Shown piece by piece: positions 1-12,865 of a stretch of DNA of 64,000 bases. Each line of letters opens with the position of its first letter. Position 1 is the first letter of the stretch. Source of the DNA: Paracentrotus lividus (Eukaryota > Echinodermata > Echinoidea > Camarodonta > Echinidae). The translations under genes were made by a program, and so were the position numbers. The stretch lies in the NCBI GenBank assembly GCA_940671915.1, contig CALNVZ010000738.1, forward strand, positions 275,488 through 339,487, in the 5' to 3' direction. The notes beneath the pieces were generated by a model. It saw only the letters and a list, made by a program, of their open reading frames with translations, had not been told where the DNA came from and did no database searches.

Positions 1-531
1 GCGAGCCGAAAATTTCGGGATTTTAAAAGTTAAAGCTGGTGTATAGTTTCAGGAGAAAGAAAAAATTATTTTGATTCACATTAAGATAAATTATGATAGA
101 TTAAATCCAATAGCTATAATAAAGCAAATTATAGTACTTGAAATCTCGTTTTAGTGTCTTTATTTCATAATATAATGATAAAAAAGAGATAAGTCGTGGA
201 CCCGTCTCAGGTTAGCGCTCACGTGGAAAACCAATGGGGATTCTCTTGTGTGGGTGTTACACACAGATCGTTCGCACTAATTCACGCCGTAACCTCGGGC
301 GTGCGAACCTGTCAGCAGAGGTCTAAACGCCAGTTGGATTGCGCTATATTCAAACTTTATAAATGAAATTCATCGGAAATATTGAAAGGAATGTCACAAG
401 ATCTCTCACACATATCTTTTAGTGCAATGTGGACAACATGTAACTACATTTGATCGGATTTGTGCCCATTCCATTTTTGCTACCAAAACTATACACCAGG
501 TTTAAATGGAATAAATAAAAATAATAGATTA
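1..531. other. Unassigned AT-rich sequence
   Basis: I see no gene here. A short stretch near 485-515 (ACTATACACCAGGTTTAA) recurs on the opposite strand at about 5315-5335, so part of this is probably interspersed repeat. Confidence 0.4.
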
Positions 532-1393
532 TATTCCAGGGAATTACAAATACAGTTTGAATAAATCCTTTCAAAATATTTGAACTATATTTGACTGTTG
601 TGAGGAAAGCATGGAAAGCATGTCAAAATCGACCTAAAACTTTAAAAGTGCAGTTACTTTTTTGCACATCGCGCGGAGGGCAAGGGAAAATGGCTGTGTG
701 TACATACGTGTACGTGTGTGATTGAGCGAGTGCTAGTGAAGTATACCAATCTTCGGAGCGATCAACATCCACTCTACCACGTCTCTTGCTATCTTGCGAT
801 GCGGGAGTGAGGGATACCAATCTTTAGGGATCATCTCCAATTACAGAGCAAGTGCATGAGTAAGTCATTGAACGCTTCGCACTTCTAACGCGATCCCCGC
901 ACCGCACCGAGTAACTGAATGGCCACATGCACAGCACAACTCAATATACAACGAAACAGCGACAAGCATGATAAATCATCATCAAAACTTACCCCAAAAT
1001 ATATCACAGAGAGAAAAAAAAACGATATTATTCCAGGGAATTACAAATACAGTTTCAATAAATCCTTACAAAATATTTGAATCGCGACTGTTGTGAGGAA
1101 AGCATGTCAAAATCGACCTAAAACTTTAAAAGTGCAGTTACTTTTTTTTACATCGCGCGGATCAGGGCAAGGGAAAATGGCTGTGTACGTGTGTGATATC
1201 GAGCGAGTGCTAGTGAAGTACACCAATCTTCGGAGCGATCAACTACCATTCTACCACGTCTCTTGCTGTCTTGCGATGCGGGAGGGAGGGATACCAATAT
1301 CTAGGGATCATCTCCAATTACGGAGCAAGTCCATGAGTTAGTCATTGAATGCTTCGCACTTCTAACGCGATCCCCGCACCGCACCGAGTCACT
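532..1393. repeat. Tandem duplication of a ~370-bp segment
   Basis: Two closely similar copies lie at 532-914 and 1029-1393, in direct orientation and offset by about 490 bp. Both start with TTCCAGGGAATTACAAATAC and end with CGCACCGCACCGAGT. They differ by substitutions and short indels, for example an extra ACATACGTGT-like insertion in the first copy. Each contains a short open frame with frameshifts between copies, so coding is unlikely. Confidence 0.8.
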
Positions 1394-1634
1394 GACCTTC
1401 GAGGTTTGGAGTAACGTGGTTCGCGGTCGGCGATTATATGTGATGCGTCACGTCGAAATGAGAGACTATTCGCGATTTTTGAAATCCATTTTATTTTATA
1501 TTATTGATCCCTGATTCATTGCCTTGAATTTGATATATAACCCAACTGTAAAGAGTAAATAGAAGTGGAGATATTAGACTCTGAACGCGAGGAGAATTGT
1601 GCTCTTGGAAATCAAAATCAAGAGAAAAACGTCT

Positions 1635-2490
1635 NNNNNNNNNNNNNNNNNNNNNNNNNNNNNNNNNNNNNNNNNNNNNNNNNNNNNNNNNNNNNNNNNN
1701 NNNNNNNNNNNNNNNNNNNNNNNNNNNNNNNNNNNNNNNNNNNNNNNNNNNNNNNNNNNNNNNNNNNNNNNNNNNNNNNNNNNNNNNNNNNNNNNNNNNN
1801 NNNNNNNNNNNNNNNNNNNNNNNNNNNNNNNNNNNNNNNNNNNNNNNNNNNNNNNNNNNNNNNNNNNNNNNNNNNNNNNNNNNNNNNNNNNNNNNNNNNN
1901 NNNNNNNNNNNNNNNNNNNNNNNNNNNNNNNNNNNNNNNNNNNNNNNNNNNNNNNNNNNNNNNNNNNNNNNNNNNNNNNNNNNNNNNNNNNNNNNNNNNN
2001 NNNNNNNNNNNNNNNNNNNNNNNNNNNNNNNNNNNNNNNNNNNNNNNNNNNNNNNNNNNNNNNNNNNNNNNNNNNNNNNNNNNNNNNNNNNNNNNNNNNN
2101 NNNNNNNNNNNNNNNNNNNNNNNNNNNNNNNNNNNNNNNNNNNNNNNNNNNNNNNNNNNNNNNNNNNNNNNNNNNNNNNNNNNNNNNNNNNNNNNNNNNN
2201 NNNNNNNNNNNNNNNNNNNNNNNNNNNNNNNNNNNNNNNNNNNNNNNNNNNNNNNNNNNNNNNNNNNNNNNNNNNNNNNNNNNNNNNNNNNNNNNNNNNN
2301 NNNNNNNNNNNNNNNNNNNNNNNNNNNNNNNNNNNNNNNNNNNNNNNNNNNNNNNNNNNNNNNNNNNNNNNNNNNNNNNNNNNNNNNNNNNNNNNNNNNN
2401 NNNNNNNNNNNNNNNNNNNNNNNNNNNNNNNNNNNNNNNNNNNNNNNNNNNNNNNNNNNNNNNNNNNNNNNNNNNNNNNNNNNNNNNNNN
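1635..2490. other. Assembly gap (856 N)
   Basis: An unbroken run of N. Predicted frames that run through it carry no information. Confidence 0.99.
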
Positions 2491-3382
2491 GCAACGCATG
2501 GCTTGTCATGTGATGTGTGATTTCAACTGGCTTTTTGTTTCGTTTTTGTGAGCGAAATGCGAACTAAACTCTTTTAGCTGCACTCAGAAATTTTGCGTGC
2601 GATGCCACAACCTGCTGTGAATAAAGCTGTTTCATCCGGGATAGCGGAGCACGCAACGAAATGTCAAATCTAACAATCGGGTGGGGGAGAGGGGGGGGTT
2701 ATGTGGGGAAAAGCTACTTATTGCTTGAACTTAGCTATCTGGATCCAAATGAATGTAATTTCAGCATTTTATTTTACGGGCCGCGATATCTGTAGTCCGA
2801 TGGGAAATTAAACCTCTCTATAAACAAATTTGGTTCCATAGGGAACGTAGAGCATACAAAAGAGGTGACGTGATAATACTTCTGATACAAGTATTTAGGT
2901 TAAAGTCTTCTGCAGTTTATTTTACAAAGTAACGTGTTTAAGAAAGTAGCGTAATTTACTAAACACGACAAAAATAATACGATTTACTCTTAAATAATTC
3001 ATTTCTAAAATTATTAATATCTTCATTTTACTGGTAACAAGTCTTGACTGCAATAAAAGACGAATCGCAAATTCATTTACCGTTTTTCTCTCTCGGTGTG
3101 CTAAGGGCGGAGCTAAAATGAGGGTGGACGTTCGCTTGTAATGTCCGGAAAAAAAAAATTATGACCGAAAAAAACACTCGCCGAAAAACTGCTTTTTTAC
3201 CATTTTTCCGTTATCATTTTCACTCATTTTTTTAACAGAGCAAAGATGAAGTATGGTAGAACCAGAAAAAAAAAAAAAAAAAAAAAAATTCTCAAAATTT
3301 TGAGTTTTTTATTAGTTTGTCGATTTACTCGGATCTTTGATCTGCGACTTCTCTCTCATTTCGACAAGACGTATCACATATA
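2491..3382. other. Unassigned sequence
   Basis: No gene or clear element is visible. A G run lies near 2684-2698 and an A run at about 3266-3288. Confidence 0.4.
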
Positions 3383-4404
3383 TGGGTAAGTCCAAGCTAT
3401 TTTGCGCGGTAACAAATGGAACATTAAGAGCCAAAAATAGGGCTTATTTGAAAAATCTTAATTGAAATCTCAATCCTTTAGTATATTCCTGAAGGTACTA
3501 AGAATGTTCAACAAAAAATAAAAAATAGAAATTAGTTGTAATAACTCAATTCATAATTAATTTATGATCATTTATTCGTCGGTAACAAACGGGACCGCAA
3601 AAAAATGGTGTTTTCAAATTTCGACTTTGTTCACATATAACTCTGAATTTCGAAAGTAGATCTAAATTTGCAGAGTCATATCCTCTTAAACATGTAATAA
3701 AAATTGTAAGGACATATTTTAACGTTAATACAACTTTGAGTTTTCTGGCAAAGGTCAAGTTTTTAAAAATTATGTCAGGTAACAAACGGGACAGTAACAC
3801 ACGGGACAATTATTCCCTGTAATATTTTTTACTAAACAAATGGTGTAGCCAAGGCGTAGCAACATTTTTTGTTTAAAAAATTTCTCTGATAAAACAAAAG
3901 AAGCATACTACAAAACACAAATGTAAGAAAAACTTATTTTGTTTCATTTCTAAAGGTGTCAGGATGGGTAATAAAAAATGTATGATTTTACATCAGCTCA
4001 GTAACTTTTGTGAGACTATTTCTGAGACCTGAACATATTTAAGTCTAAAAATATGGAAAGCTATTTGCTAGGTCCGTGATATTTTCACCAGAGTTAGCCA
4101 AGAAAATATAAAAACAGAAAATACATACTTTTTGGTTGTACTCCTATGACAAACCTCTTTTTTAAATGGTTGAAAATAGTATTTCTAATGGATTTTTTTT
4201 TTCATGAATACTAATGAGCCTTGTGACGTCATATGACCTTGAAATGACTTTTTGATCTCATTTGCATTAAGTTCATTTTATACCCTTTATGGTGATATAT
4301 GACACATTATGTATACCTTTACAAACCACTGACACACTTGACACAAAAATGGTAAAAAAGTCGGAAAATCACCATCTCGGGAACAAATAGCGTGGACTTG
4401 CCCA
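3383..4404. mobile_element. TA-flanked inverted-repeat element, non-autonomous
   Basis: The left end reads TGGGTAAGTCCAAGCTATTT and the right end, read on the minus strand, TGGGCAAGTCCACGCTATTT. Both are flanked by TA (3381-3382, 4405-4406). The interior is AT-rich and repeats a motif like GGTAACAAACGGGAC (about 3580 and 3778). No transposase is visible. TA duplication suggests Tc1/mariner-type mobilisation, but surrounding TATA makes the exact edge uncertain. Confidence 0.55.
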
Positions 4405-4434
4405 TATATAGATTTGATTCAAAACAAGATGATA

Positions 4435-5195
4435 GGGGAGACCGGGGATGCACGTTACAAAATTCACATTTTGGGCCAGATAATTCTGATGAAAGTACTT
4501 ACACACTCCATTTTGGGTCTGTAGTTAGCCTATTATGTTGGCTAAAACCTGAGGCACATAAACCTTGAAAACATGTGAACACTAATTAACTACAGCTTAA
4601 TTAATGAAGACAATTTTTTGTAACAACCTACCCCGTATACGGGGTAAGTTGTTACACCATACGGGGTAATTTGTTACATTACGTAAACATACGGGGTAAG
4701 TTGACAATGTGTAAATCTCTTATACCATACTTTTCTTTCAACTTTCCAGTTTCTTGGTATCGTTAACAGTAGATCAAGTAGAGCTCTAGAATAAACTAAA
4801 GTAATAATAGAAATATCAAAATATTAACAACTGAAAATTGAAACAAAATTACATTACATGTGTAATGTAATTGGGGTAGGTTGTTACATCGACATGGGGT
4901 AGGTTGTTGTAACAACCTACCCCATGGGTGATTTTACACATAAAATCAACTGTAGCACATCCATTAGGCAGAATTACAGGGCATGGCTCAGGGGTATATT
5001 AGTGACATACATGTACTATATTCACAATACCAGACTATCATCATGTGCCTTCAGTTGTAGGAACTGTTACAAATTTTAATTTTTGTCAAAATTTCACTGG
5101 GAACTGTAAAAAATGGTTTTTGTTGATTTACTTTTTAATTAGCACACTGAGAACTGTAACGACCGACCCGTGTAACTTCCATCCCCGGTCTCCCC
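4435..5195. mobile_element. MITE, GGGGAGACCGGGGATG family, copy 1
   Basis: Terminal inverted repeats begin GGGGAGACCGGGGATG on both ends and are flanked by TA at 4433-4434 and 5196-5197. The interior repeats ACGGGGTAAGTTGTTAC-like and GGGGTAGGTTGTTAC-like motifs on both strands. There is no coding capacity. A second copy lies at 59985-60794 with identical termini and TA flanks. The TA duplication fits a Tc1/mariner-mobilised element. Confidence 0.85.
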
Positions 5196-6050
5196 TAATA
5201 TTAACATCTGCTGTCCCAAAAATTGGTCCCATGTTCATGACCCCCCCCCCCCCCCCCCCCCCCCCATCCCCTCCCCTTTCACAACAGATTGGTCGAGAAG
5301 TCCATTCTTTATTAAACCTGGTGTATAGTTTTGGTAACAAAAACGGAATCGCCATAAAACCGAAATTCAACCCGGGATGGGTTCATATCGGGGCTAGTTT
5401 TTGATGCAGGGACATTTCTTTACAGCTCTGAGCATTATTTTACACGTAATAGACGGCGGAGGGGGATCTGCCTCACAGAGGCCGGAAATTACTTCATAAT
5501 GTCTTCAAGCTGGGTTCCAACATGACAGGGACCCCAAGCATGCAGCGAAGCATATTGAAACATTATTTTAGCAAACACTTGTTAAGAAGCTAGAAAGGGC
5601 ACCTCAGATCCCAGATTTAATCCTCATTTAGCACATGGGAGGTGATCTGAAGCAACAGCGCCCTCAAGACTCATCATCAAACCTCCAGCAGCTCCAGGAC
5701 ACGCTCCAGCGAACTTGAAATGGTATTCGCTGTGAAATGAGTGCTAAATTGGTCGACAGTATGCCAAAGAGGTTGATGACAGCCCTGGAAGCCAAAGAAG
5801 GCCCCCCAAATTGTAAACACTCCTTTAAAACCCATGTTATGAAGTGTACAAATAATTTTGGGGCCATGAAAATTGCAAATGGCGGCCTACAACTTCCGAG
5901 AGTGACGGAACATTTGAGATTTAGTGTTCATGTGATGGAGACATTACCTACCATCTGATATAGATAGTAACTGAAATTTCAAACCTACTTAAATTTGTTT
6001 AATTTCCTTTTTTTCAAAGTGTACAAATCATTTTTGATGACACTGTGAAT
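5196..6050. other. Unassigned sequence with a long C run
   Basis: A run of about 26 C lies near 5240-5266. The short open frames here are low-complexity (a proline run and its glycine mirror) and are not credible genes. Nothing else is recognised. Confidence 0.4.
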
Positions 6051-6051
6051 G

Positions 6052-8181
6052 GGGCAAAAAACGTCGTTTTTCCGTATATTGCAGTCGTAACTTCATATCG
6101 TTATAATTATCTTTTTATTGGAAAAGGGTATTACTCTTTCTTGTTCACATACTCTTGTCCATACATTGGGGCACATTTTTGAAAAGTTTTGCGCTCCAGC
6201 TCTTGACATGATTATTACCGTACACGAGGTAAAACAATGAATAGATACAAATTAATTCTTTGAAAAAAATGAGGGGAGGGGGGGGCTTTTTTTTAAGGGG
6301 GTGGCACTTTCAGACGCCCTCTCGTATCCGCGTGGAAAATTCATATTTGACTTAAAACTGCAACATTGCAGTGAAACTTGCGTATATTATTGAACCGTGA
6401 CACATCCCAATTTTGTTATGATTTATTTTAATTTCTGGGCTGGCCGCGTGGGGGGGTGGGGGGGGGGTTGAAACTCATCCATATCTCCTCCCCACCTCTC
6501 GTTTCAGATTTTAAACGTCCATTTTTTTTCATAATAAACGTACATTCCTACCCTATTCTCAGAAACACACTGCCTATGGGGTTGCTTCTTACCCCCCCCC
6601 CTGCCATAAAAAAAGAAGTTTTTTACCGCCCCTACAAGCATCCCTCACGTTGCTGTCAGCCAGATTTTAGTAAAACCTCTTCTGGGGTCTCCCAATACCT
6701 AAACATTGGCAGAGCTGCCCCATCCTCTTCCCTTAACAAAATATTTGACCCAAGCTTGGGTGGACTAGGTACTCTTCCCACTAAATTACTTTGGACTTAA
6801 GTACTTCTTCCACTAAAACTATGGACTTGGGTACTTCTTCCACTAAAAATCATCATGTTTTGAAAATGGGGGTTTCATGTTTGGGGCAATTAGGATTTGA
6901 ATTTTTCAAAACTGACTCTTGCACCAGTTTTCTGATGGTTTATACATAGATATTATCAAATAAACTCATTTTTGAAAAAATGTGACTTAAGTACTTCTTC
7001 CACTAGACTCTTCAATTATTGTACAAAGTAGGCTCGTATTTACAAACAAGTTACAGTGTAATGAATCTAGGGCGATTTGGCGGCGAGCTATACTAGCTCA
7101 TGTGTCGGCATTTATTCAAATGGTGTGCCTAATCGCCAATGTTTTATGTTTATTATTTTCCTTCAAAGGGGGGAGCAAGCGATCTGTGAGGATAGGAGTA
7201 TGATTATTCCATGATATAAGATATACTATTCTCTATGGAGGAATGTTTTTCTTGCGGTTGGTCACTGGTTTGCCCGAATGCTGGATTCATTTTTGATGAA
7301 GAGTATTTGTATATATTGTCCAGATTGATAGGCGGGGAACAGGCCTGGTTTGCCCGAGTGCTGGAGATATGGTTTATTATTGTCCAGATTAATAGGCGGG
7401 GAACAGGCCTAGTTTGCCCGAATGCTGGAGATATATTTTTTATTATTGTTCTGATTGATAGGCGGGGAACCAATTGTTGACATGAATTTTATACATGTCT
7501 GTAGTCTCGTATATCGAGCCTAATGGTTTTAATATTTGACCTGGCATTTATTTATTTGTTTCACGGCTTGCTAACTGCAGATAGCTCAGCTGGCTCCAAT
7601 TCGTTCCTTTCAGATCGCTAGCTTAATATTCATTTGCACTAACATTTATATATACATTTATTCATATATCATGTACATGATTACATAAAAGTAACGAAAC
7701 ATTATTTGCAGCAATATTCATGTTACAATTTACGTGTATATGTATTAAATATGCTGATGTGAAAGTTCCAACAAATTTGAAATTGTGTTGACCACTCAAA
7801 AGTTAACATGCAAAGGATTCGTCTTATTAAAGGCCATGTACAAACGCATATAACAATATTTTGTTTGTTGTGTCTTTCTCCTTGTCTCAAAGTGGGAATA
7901 AATATATATATACCTAGGGAGCAAGTAGGTTGGACCTGACATGTCGAGATATAAAAAGTTGTCCTATCTAGGATGGTTGTATGGACCCTAACCAACATCG
8001 CTAGGGCGGACAACTCTTCAGATCAGCTGCAGGAGGGTCCCTACATGTGGGGGCGTCCAAAATAGCCGCCCCTTTTACAAAAATTAGTATTCTGAACATA
8101 AAATCAAATTTCCTACAATTTGGTATTATTTTTAATAGTAATTATATTCAGTGAGGGTAAAATTTTAAGCATTAGAGTTAA

Positions 8182-8212
<31 letters not shown>

Positions 8213-8425
8213 TTTTTATCTTTTTATTGTTTTACCTCATGTAATAATCATGTCAAGATCTGAAGCGCAAAACTTTTCAGAAATGTGCCCCTATGCATGG
8301 ACAACAGTATGTGAAAAATACAAAGTAATGCTTCTTTTCAATAAAAAGCTATAATGCTATAAAGTTATGAATGCAGTATACGGAAAAACAACGTTTTTAC
8401 CCCGTTTATGTGGAAACCCATACTA
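6052..8425. repeat. Pair of ~220-bp inverted repeats
   Basis: The segment at about 6052-6275 matches the reverse complement of about 8195-8410. Shared landmarks include TTTTTCCGTATA, CATACTCTTGTCCATACAT (left) and GACATGATTATTAC. Either the whole 2.4 kb is an element with diverged inverted ends, or two copies of one dispersed repeat lie in opposite orientation. I found no target-site duplication. Between them, apart from the tandem repeat at 7269-7475, I see nothing. Confidence 0.6.
7269..7475. repeat. Three-copy tandem repeat, period ~75 bp
   Basis: Three successive units carry TTTGCCCGAATGCTGG followed by GATTGATAGGCGGGGAAC, at about 7269, 7349 and 7420. Units differ mainly in the AT-rich spacer. 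Apparent open frames on both strands come from the repeat itself. Confidence 0.8.
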
Positions 8426-8647
8426 TAAATGCTCCAAATACACGTGTCATACCCTATTACAGCACGTCCATATGTATTAGAAGGCGTGATCTAACAATTT
8501 TATTAATATAATATATAAAAGTTTTCATGAGGGTTAATACAACGCTGTCATATGATGAACTACTCATCTAGTCTATTGTGAACGGCGAGGGGGTCTAGAG
8601 TACGGGGCTCATGGGGGGGGGGGGGGGCGGCAGGTGTAAATTTTTAA

Positions 8648-9412
8648 AGGTTGGATATTATTATTTTTTTTTGTTGTTGTTGTTGCTCTAGCCACATCAT
8701 TTAATTAGTTTTTTTTTTATTTGTTTGTCTCCGCTTTCACTTTTAAGGAACTGGGATATATCTTAGTCGTTCCTCAATTTTTTGCGATTTTTTTTCCTTT
8801 TAATTTTGGGGCCCCTTTTTGTTTTCCATGATGCTAACCAAAGCCCCCTTAGTCCTACCCTCACGAAACGCGTTTGATGGGTAGAGTTTTATTGTTCTTT
8901 GACCTAAATCTAGGTTTGTGATTACAGTCTTAGGTCTATTGTCTTGGAGAAGGTTCAAAGTTTATTTTGATTGGGGTAAAAAAAAATTGATTTTATTAAT
9001 TTTTACACCACGGAAAATTCTAACTTCCCAAAAATGTATTTTACAATCTCAGCAAAACATAAATGACAAAAAAAAAACAAAAAAAAATACTGTAATTACC
9101 ATTTATAGCCTTGTTAAGAAGGCTGAATTAAATTTTAGGATAATGATATTCAATTAAGGGTTTTAAGGGTTTTGTTTTTATTTCCTTTGTTTTTACCATA
9201 TACTGTGAAATAAAATATTTCAATTGTTTTACCAGCCACACTTTTTTTTACTTCAACATGTCAACTACTCCCCTAGGCAAGAGACCTAAGTTTGTAACCT
9301 TAAACCTAGATTTTTACTTAAAACCAATCAACCCTATACCTCAGACGCGTTTCGTTTGGTAGGATAGAGGAGGCTTTGGTAAGTATATTAAAAAAAAAAA
9401 AAAAAAAAAAAA
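8648..9412. mobile_element. Truncated copy of the 48.2-kb mariner-like element
   Basis: The order GGTTGGATATT, GGGGCCCCTTTTTGTTT, CTCACGAAACGCGTTTGATG, TAGGTCTATTGTCTTGGAGA and GACGCGTTTCG (about 9342) parallels 48230-48970. The outermost CACTGTTGCTC terminus is not present at either end. The right side ends in a run of A (9390-9412) just before the Ngaro-like element. Confidence 0.6.
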
Positions 9413-9729
9413 GATCAGAGTCATTCTGGATAGACAAAACAATTGCTGGTATAGGCCAAAAATGGCACGCGCCTTTTACAGCTGTTTAAGCGGTGCCTTT
9501 GTGAGACAGCGACATGTGAAATTTACCTCTGTAAAGAAACGGAAAATGCGCACAGCCAGTGAATCTACAACCGTGGAGTTATGCGCGCAATGAGCGTAGG
9601 AACGCCGTGTGCAAGATTTTCTCACTTTCGACTTTATCTCCGCTCGGAGAAGTCCTTTTTCGAGAAGGCTCTACAATTGAGTATACAGATAAGTCTAAAT
9701 AACGAGAGGAAATCCCAGTATATTGAAAG

Positions 9730-11171
9730 ATGGGAAAGCGGAAATCAAGCCAGACCCGGGTGGCCCGCCAACCAAAGATTGCTAGGCCTAGACAGTCAAC
9801 AAGATTAAGGCAGTCTAGCAACGACACCACTCAAGACGTACTCGGCACCTCAACTCCCCGGCGGGCGGGGCGGCCAAAACGGGCGAGGCACTCGAGCGGT
9901 AACCCCAGCAGTGGACGCTAAGCCACCACCAGCATAAACCCGGCTCCGGAGACTGATGGACCACAATACCGTGGAAACGAGACAACTGGAGCGAACCAGT
10001 CATCAAGCCAGCCGCCTTCACAAACACAGCCAATGCAAGGTGAGGTAGACGTAGCTATGCAATCACATCTACCAGAAATATCACAATCTAGTGAAACAAC
10101 AAGACATAGATCTAACAATCTTGTAAGAGAGAGGGAAAGCAACTTAGTGGTTTCCTTCCCATCGATTGTACCAAACACCGGTAGCCTACATGCTGGCTTT
10201 CAATTTCAAACTACACACAATGAGAGTGACACTAGGCCTAGATCTAGTCATAGTTTAAGGGATAATGAAGCCCATCCTCCCACATGGGCAAGCAGTGTCG
10301 GGCAACCGACTCAGTCAGGCGCTACTGCCTGGGATACAAGGGGGGAGCATAGTGGTACACATACATGCAACACAGATCAGTCGCCCTTGTTTCCGGTCAC
10401 TGATAGACTGGGGACTAAAGTACACCACAACATGAAGGAAAAAATATGGAGAGGGCAATATGTAGATTTCAACGCACTTCTTGAGACACAAAACATAGCA
10501 ACACAATCAATGCCAGAGGCAGTAGACGAACAAGCCCCTAACCTAGCAATATCTCACGAAGGGGGAAGGTTAGTGCTGAAACCCGCTACCTCTAACAAAA
10601 ATAAGATCGTGTCCATTGAACGGTGGACCGATGCATTTCTTGTATAAACCAGTATTTATCTAGAAGCCAATCCAACTCGCTCACATGAGCTTCTGAAATA
10701 TGGGCAACTAATCCGATCTGCTGCCTCTCGGTACTATGGGTATGGTTGGAGAGACTACTATATCGAATTTCGACATCGCATGCACAGAAAAGGCGGGTTA
10801 TGGTCATCAATAGATGGGGAATTGTGGCTCCTTCACGTAATAGGTGGGGGATCTCCGCGAAACATGCGGATACAAGACCGCCCCAAACCCAACAGGGATC
10901 GTGGGCAACCAAGCGGGAATGGGCCACACCCCGGGGGTCGAGCACAATAAAGTTCCAACCCAATATGAATACGGGAAGGGCGCCATCTCGGGCACAAAAC
11001 TTCCGTGGCGGAGAATGCTATGAATTCAATTACCGGTCAGGGCAATGCTCTAGACAGGCATGCCGCTTTACACACGCATGTACCCTTTGTGGTAACAAAG
11101 GGCATGGAAAAATCCACTGCACTGGAGTCCAACGGTCAAACCTCAAAGCCATCAAACCGAACAACAAATAA
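9730..11171 (+). pseudogene. Gag-like ORF1 with CCHC-type cysteine cluster, interrupted
   Basis: The start MGKRKSSQTRVARQ at 9730 opens a basic N-terminus. Frame 1 stops at 9919, then stays open to a second stop at 10645, then continues to 10950. That last stretch carries the order SHELLKYGQLIR, YYGYGWRDYYIEFRHR, which I take to be the structured capsid-like region of DIRS-order ORF1. The C-terminus then moves to frame 3 (about 10960-11171) and shows a Cys/His cluster: C at GGECYEF, then CSRQACRFTHACTLCGNKGH and a final IHC. This would bind nucleic acid in a Gag-like particle. Two stops and one frameshift make it a pseudogene. Assignment rests on position plus the Cys/His cluster; the N-terminal part has no recognisable domain. 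Confidence 0.7.
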
Positions 11172-11355
11172 CTGCACCCCCAGAAATGGGGAACAAACAC
11201 AGAAGAATAATAAAGATATACATGGCAATTTGAAAGAAAATAATAACATAACGCAACAGATGAGCGACTTAATGTCTCTAGCACAAACGCCAATTATAAC
11301 CGAGAACTTAAAAGTTATGTTAAAGACGTATCCTAACAGGGAGGCCGCATAATAT

Positions 11356-12865
11356 TTGGACAAAGGCCTTACTGAAGGCTTCAAATTATATTACACAGGC
11401 CCCCGCATGCCGGCTGATATGCCCAATTTACAATCAGTAGAAAACAACAAACCAGTAGCACTCGAAAAAATTCAAAAAGAGGTAAGACTGGGCAGATACC
11501 TAGGCCCATTTGAAGTTAGGCCACTAAACAAATTACGGTCGAGTCCCATTGGACTGGTGCCCAAAAAGGTGCCGGGCGAATATCTTTTAATTAACCACTT
11601 GTCATACCCACCCGGGTATTCAATAAACGATTTTATTCCGGATAAAGTTTGCAGGGTTGAATGCACGAGTTTTGATAAAGCAACATAATTAATTGTTGAA
11701 GCAGGCATAGGTGCTGAGATAGCAAAAGAGGACATCAAATCGGCAGTCAGGTTACTTCCGATTCATCCAAATGATTTTGAACTGCTCGGGGTCAAGGTTG
11801 ACGGCAAATATTATATTGACAAATGCTTACCCATGGGTATCAGATATGCCCCAGCATATTTTGAATTTTTTTTTTACGTTTATTGAACATTGCGTTAGGG
11901 AAAGAATTGGCTCCAACAAAATAGTGCACTATGTGGATGACTTCTTATGCGTGGGTTCAATACAAAATGAACAATTAACATGTAAACAAGTTGTTGATAC
12001 ATTAATATTAGTGTGCAAAGAACTATTCGTCCCCCTAGCCTAAGAAAAATCAGAAGGGCCTACTACTAGATTGACATTTCTTGGCTTACAGCTTGACTCA
12101 GTACTAATGCAAGTACGTGTACCACAAGAAAAACTGGTGGGAATAAGACGGAAAATCGGTAGGGCGCTAGCTCATAAATCAGCCACCGTCAAAGAGATTC
12201 AATCTTTGATTGGCTCCTTGAATTTCATTTACAGAGCTATACGACTGGGCAGAGCATTTTTACGACGGTTAATAGACTTAACAAAATGAAAAAATGTGAA
12301 AAGTACCAGTATACTGTTGAATGAGGGGGCCCAAGCTGACCTAACCACATGGCTCGAATTCCTGAACCACTATAATGGCATATCAGTCATCCCCTAGGAA
12401 GGGTGGGGAGGAGATAACGACCACGTTCTGTACACTGATGCTAGCGGGGAAATTGGTTTCGGAGCCTATTTTGAAGGCAAGTGGTTTAATAACAAGTGGC
12501 CGTCGCGCGAAATTGTCGAGGGTACGTCAATAGCATGGAAAGAAATGATACCCATTCTACTCTCCGTCGCTGCATGGGGGGAGGAACTCCAGAATAGGAG
12601 AATAGTCCTGTACACAGACAACATGTCAATGAAGTTTGCAATAAGCAATCATACATCATCATGTCCGAAAATAATGGAGTTATTACGTATAAAATTTGTG
12701 TTGATCTGATTAAAGAAAATCATTGTCTATAAAGCAGTTTACGTACATACGCTTGACAATGGTGTTGCCGACTCCCTTTCACGATTTCAGATGGGGCGAT
12801 TCCGCAAACTAGCACAAGGAGCACGAGACCGACCAAGTCGTATACCTACGGGAATAGTGCTGACC
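11356..12865 (+). pseudogene. Reverse transcriptase-RNase H, interrupted
   Basis: RT blocks are visible in order: SSPIGLVPKK; KEDIKSAVRLLPIHP, with the first catalytic Asp of palm motif A; LPMGIRYAPAYFE (motif B); YVDD at 11930-11941, with the other two palm aspartates; and FLGLQLDS. RNase H follows with YTDAS (Asp at 12437), an AWKEM Glu at 12542, YTDN (Asp at 12617) and NGVADSLSR (Asp at 12770). The frame is broken by TAA at 11686, a frameshift at the T run near 11868-11876 (frame 1 to 2), then stops at 12041, 12287, 12398 and 12709. The protein would copy element RNA into DNA and degrade the template. It is inactive here. Which breaks are real and which are sequencing errors cannot be told from one copy. 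Confidence 0.85.

Noticed and set aside
1565..2551. Long open frames across 1.6-2.5 kb
   Set aside because: They run through the assembly gap of N.
5045..5404. 119-residue plus-strand frame
   Set aside because: Crosses the MITE right end and a C run giving a proline run; no homology signal.
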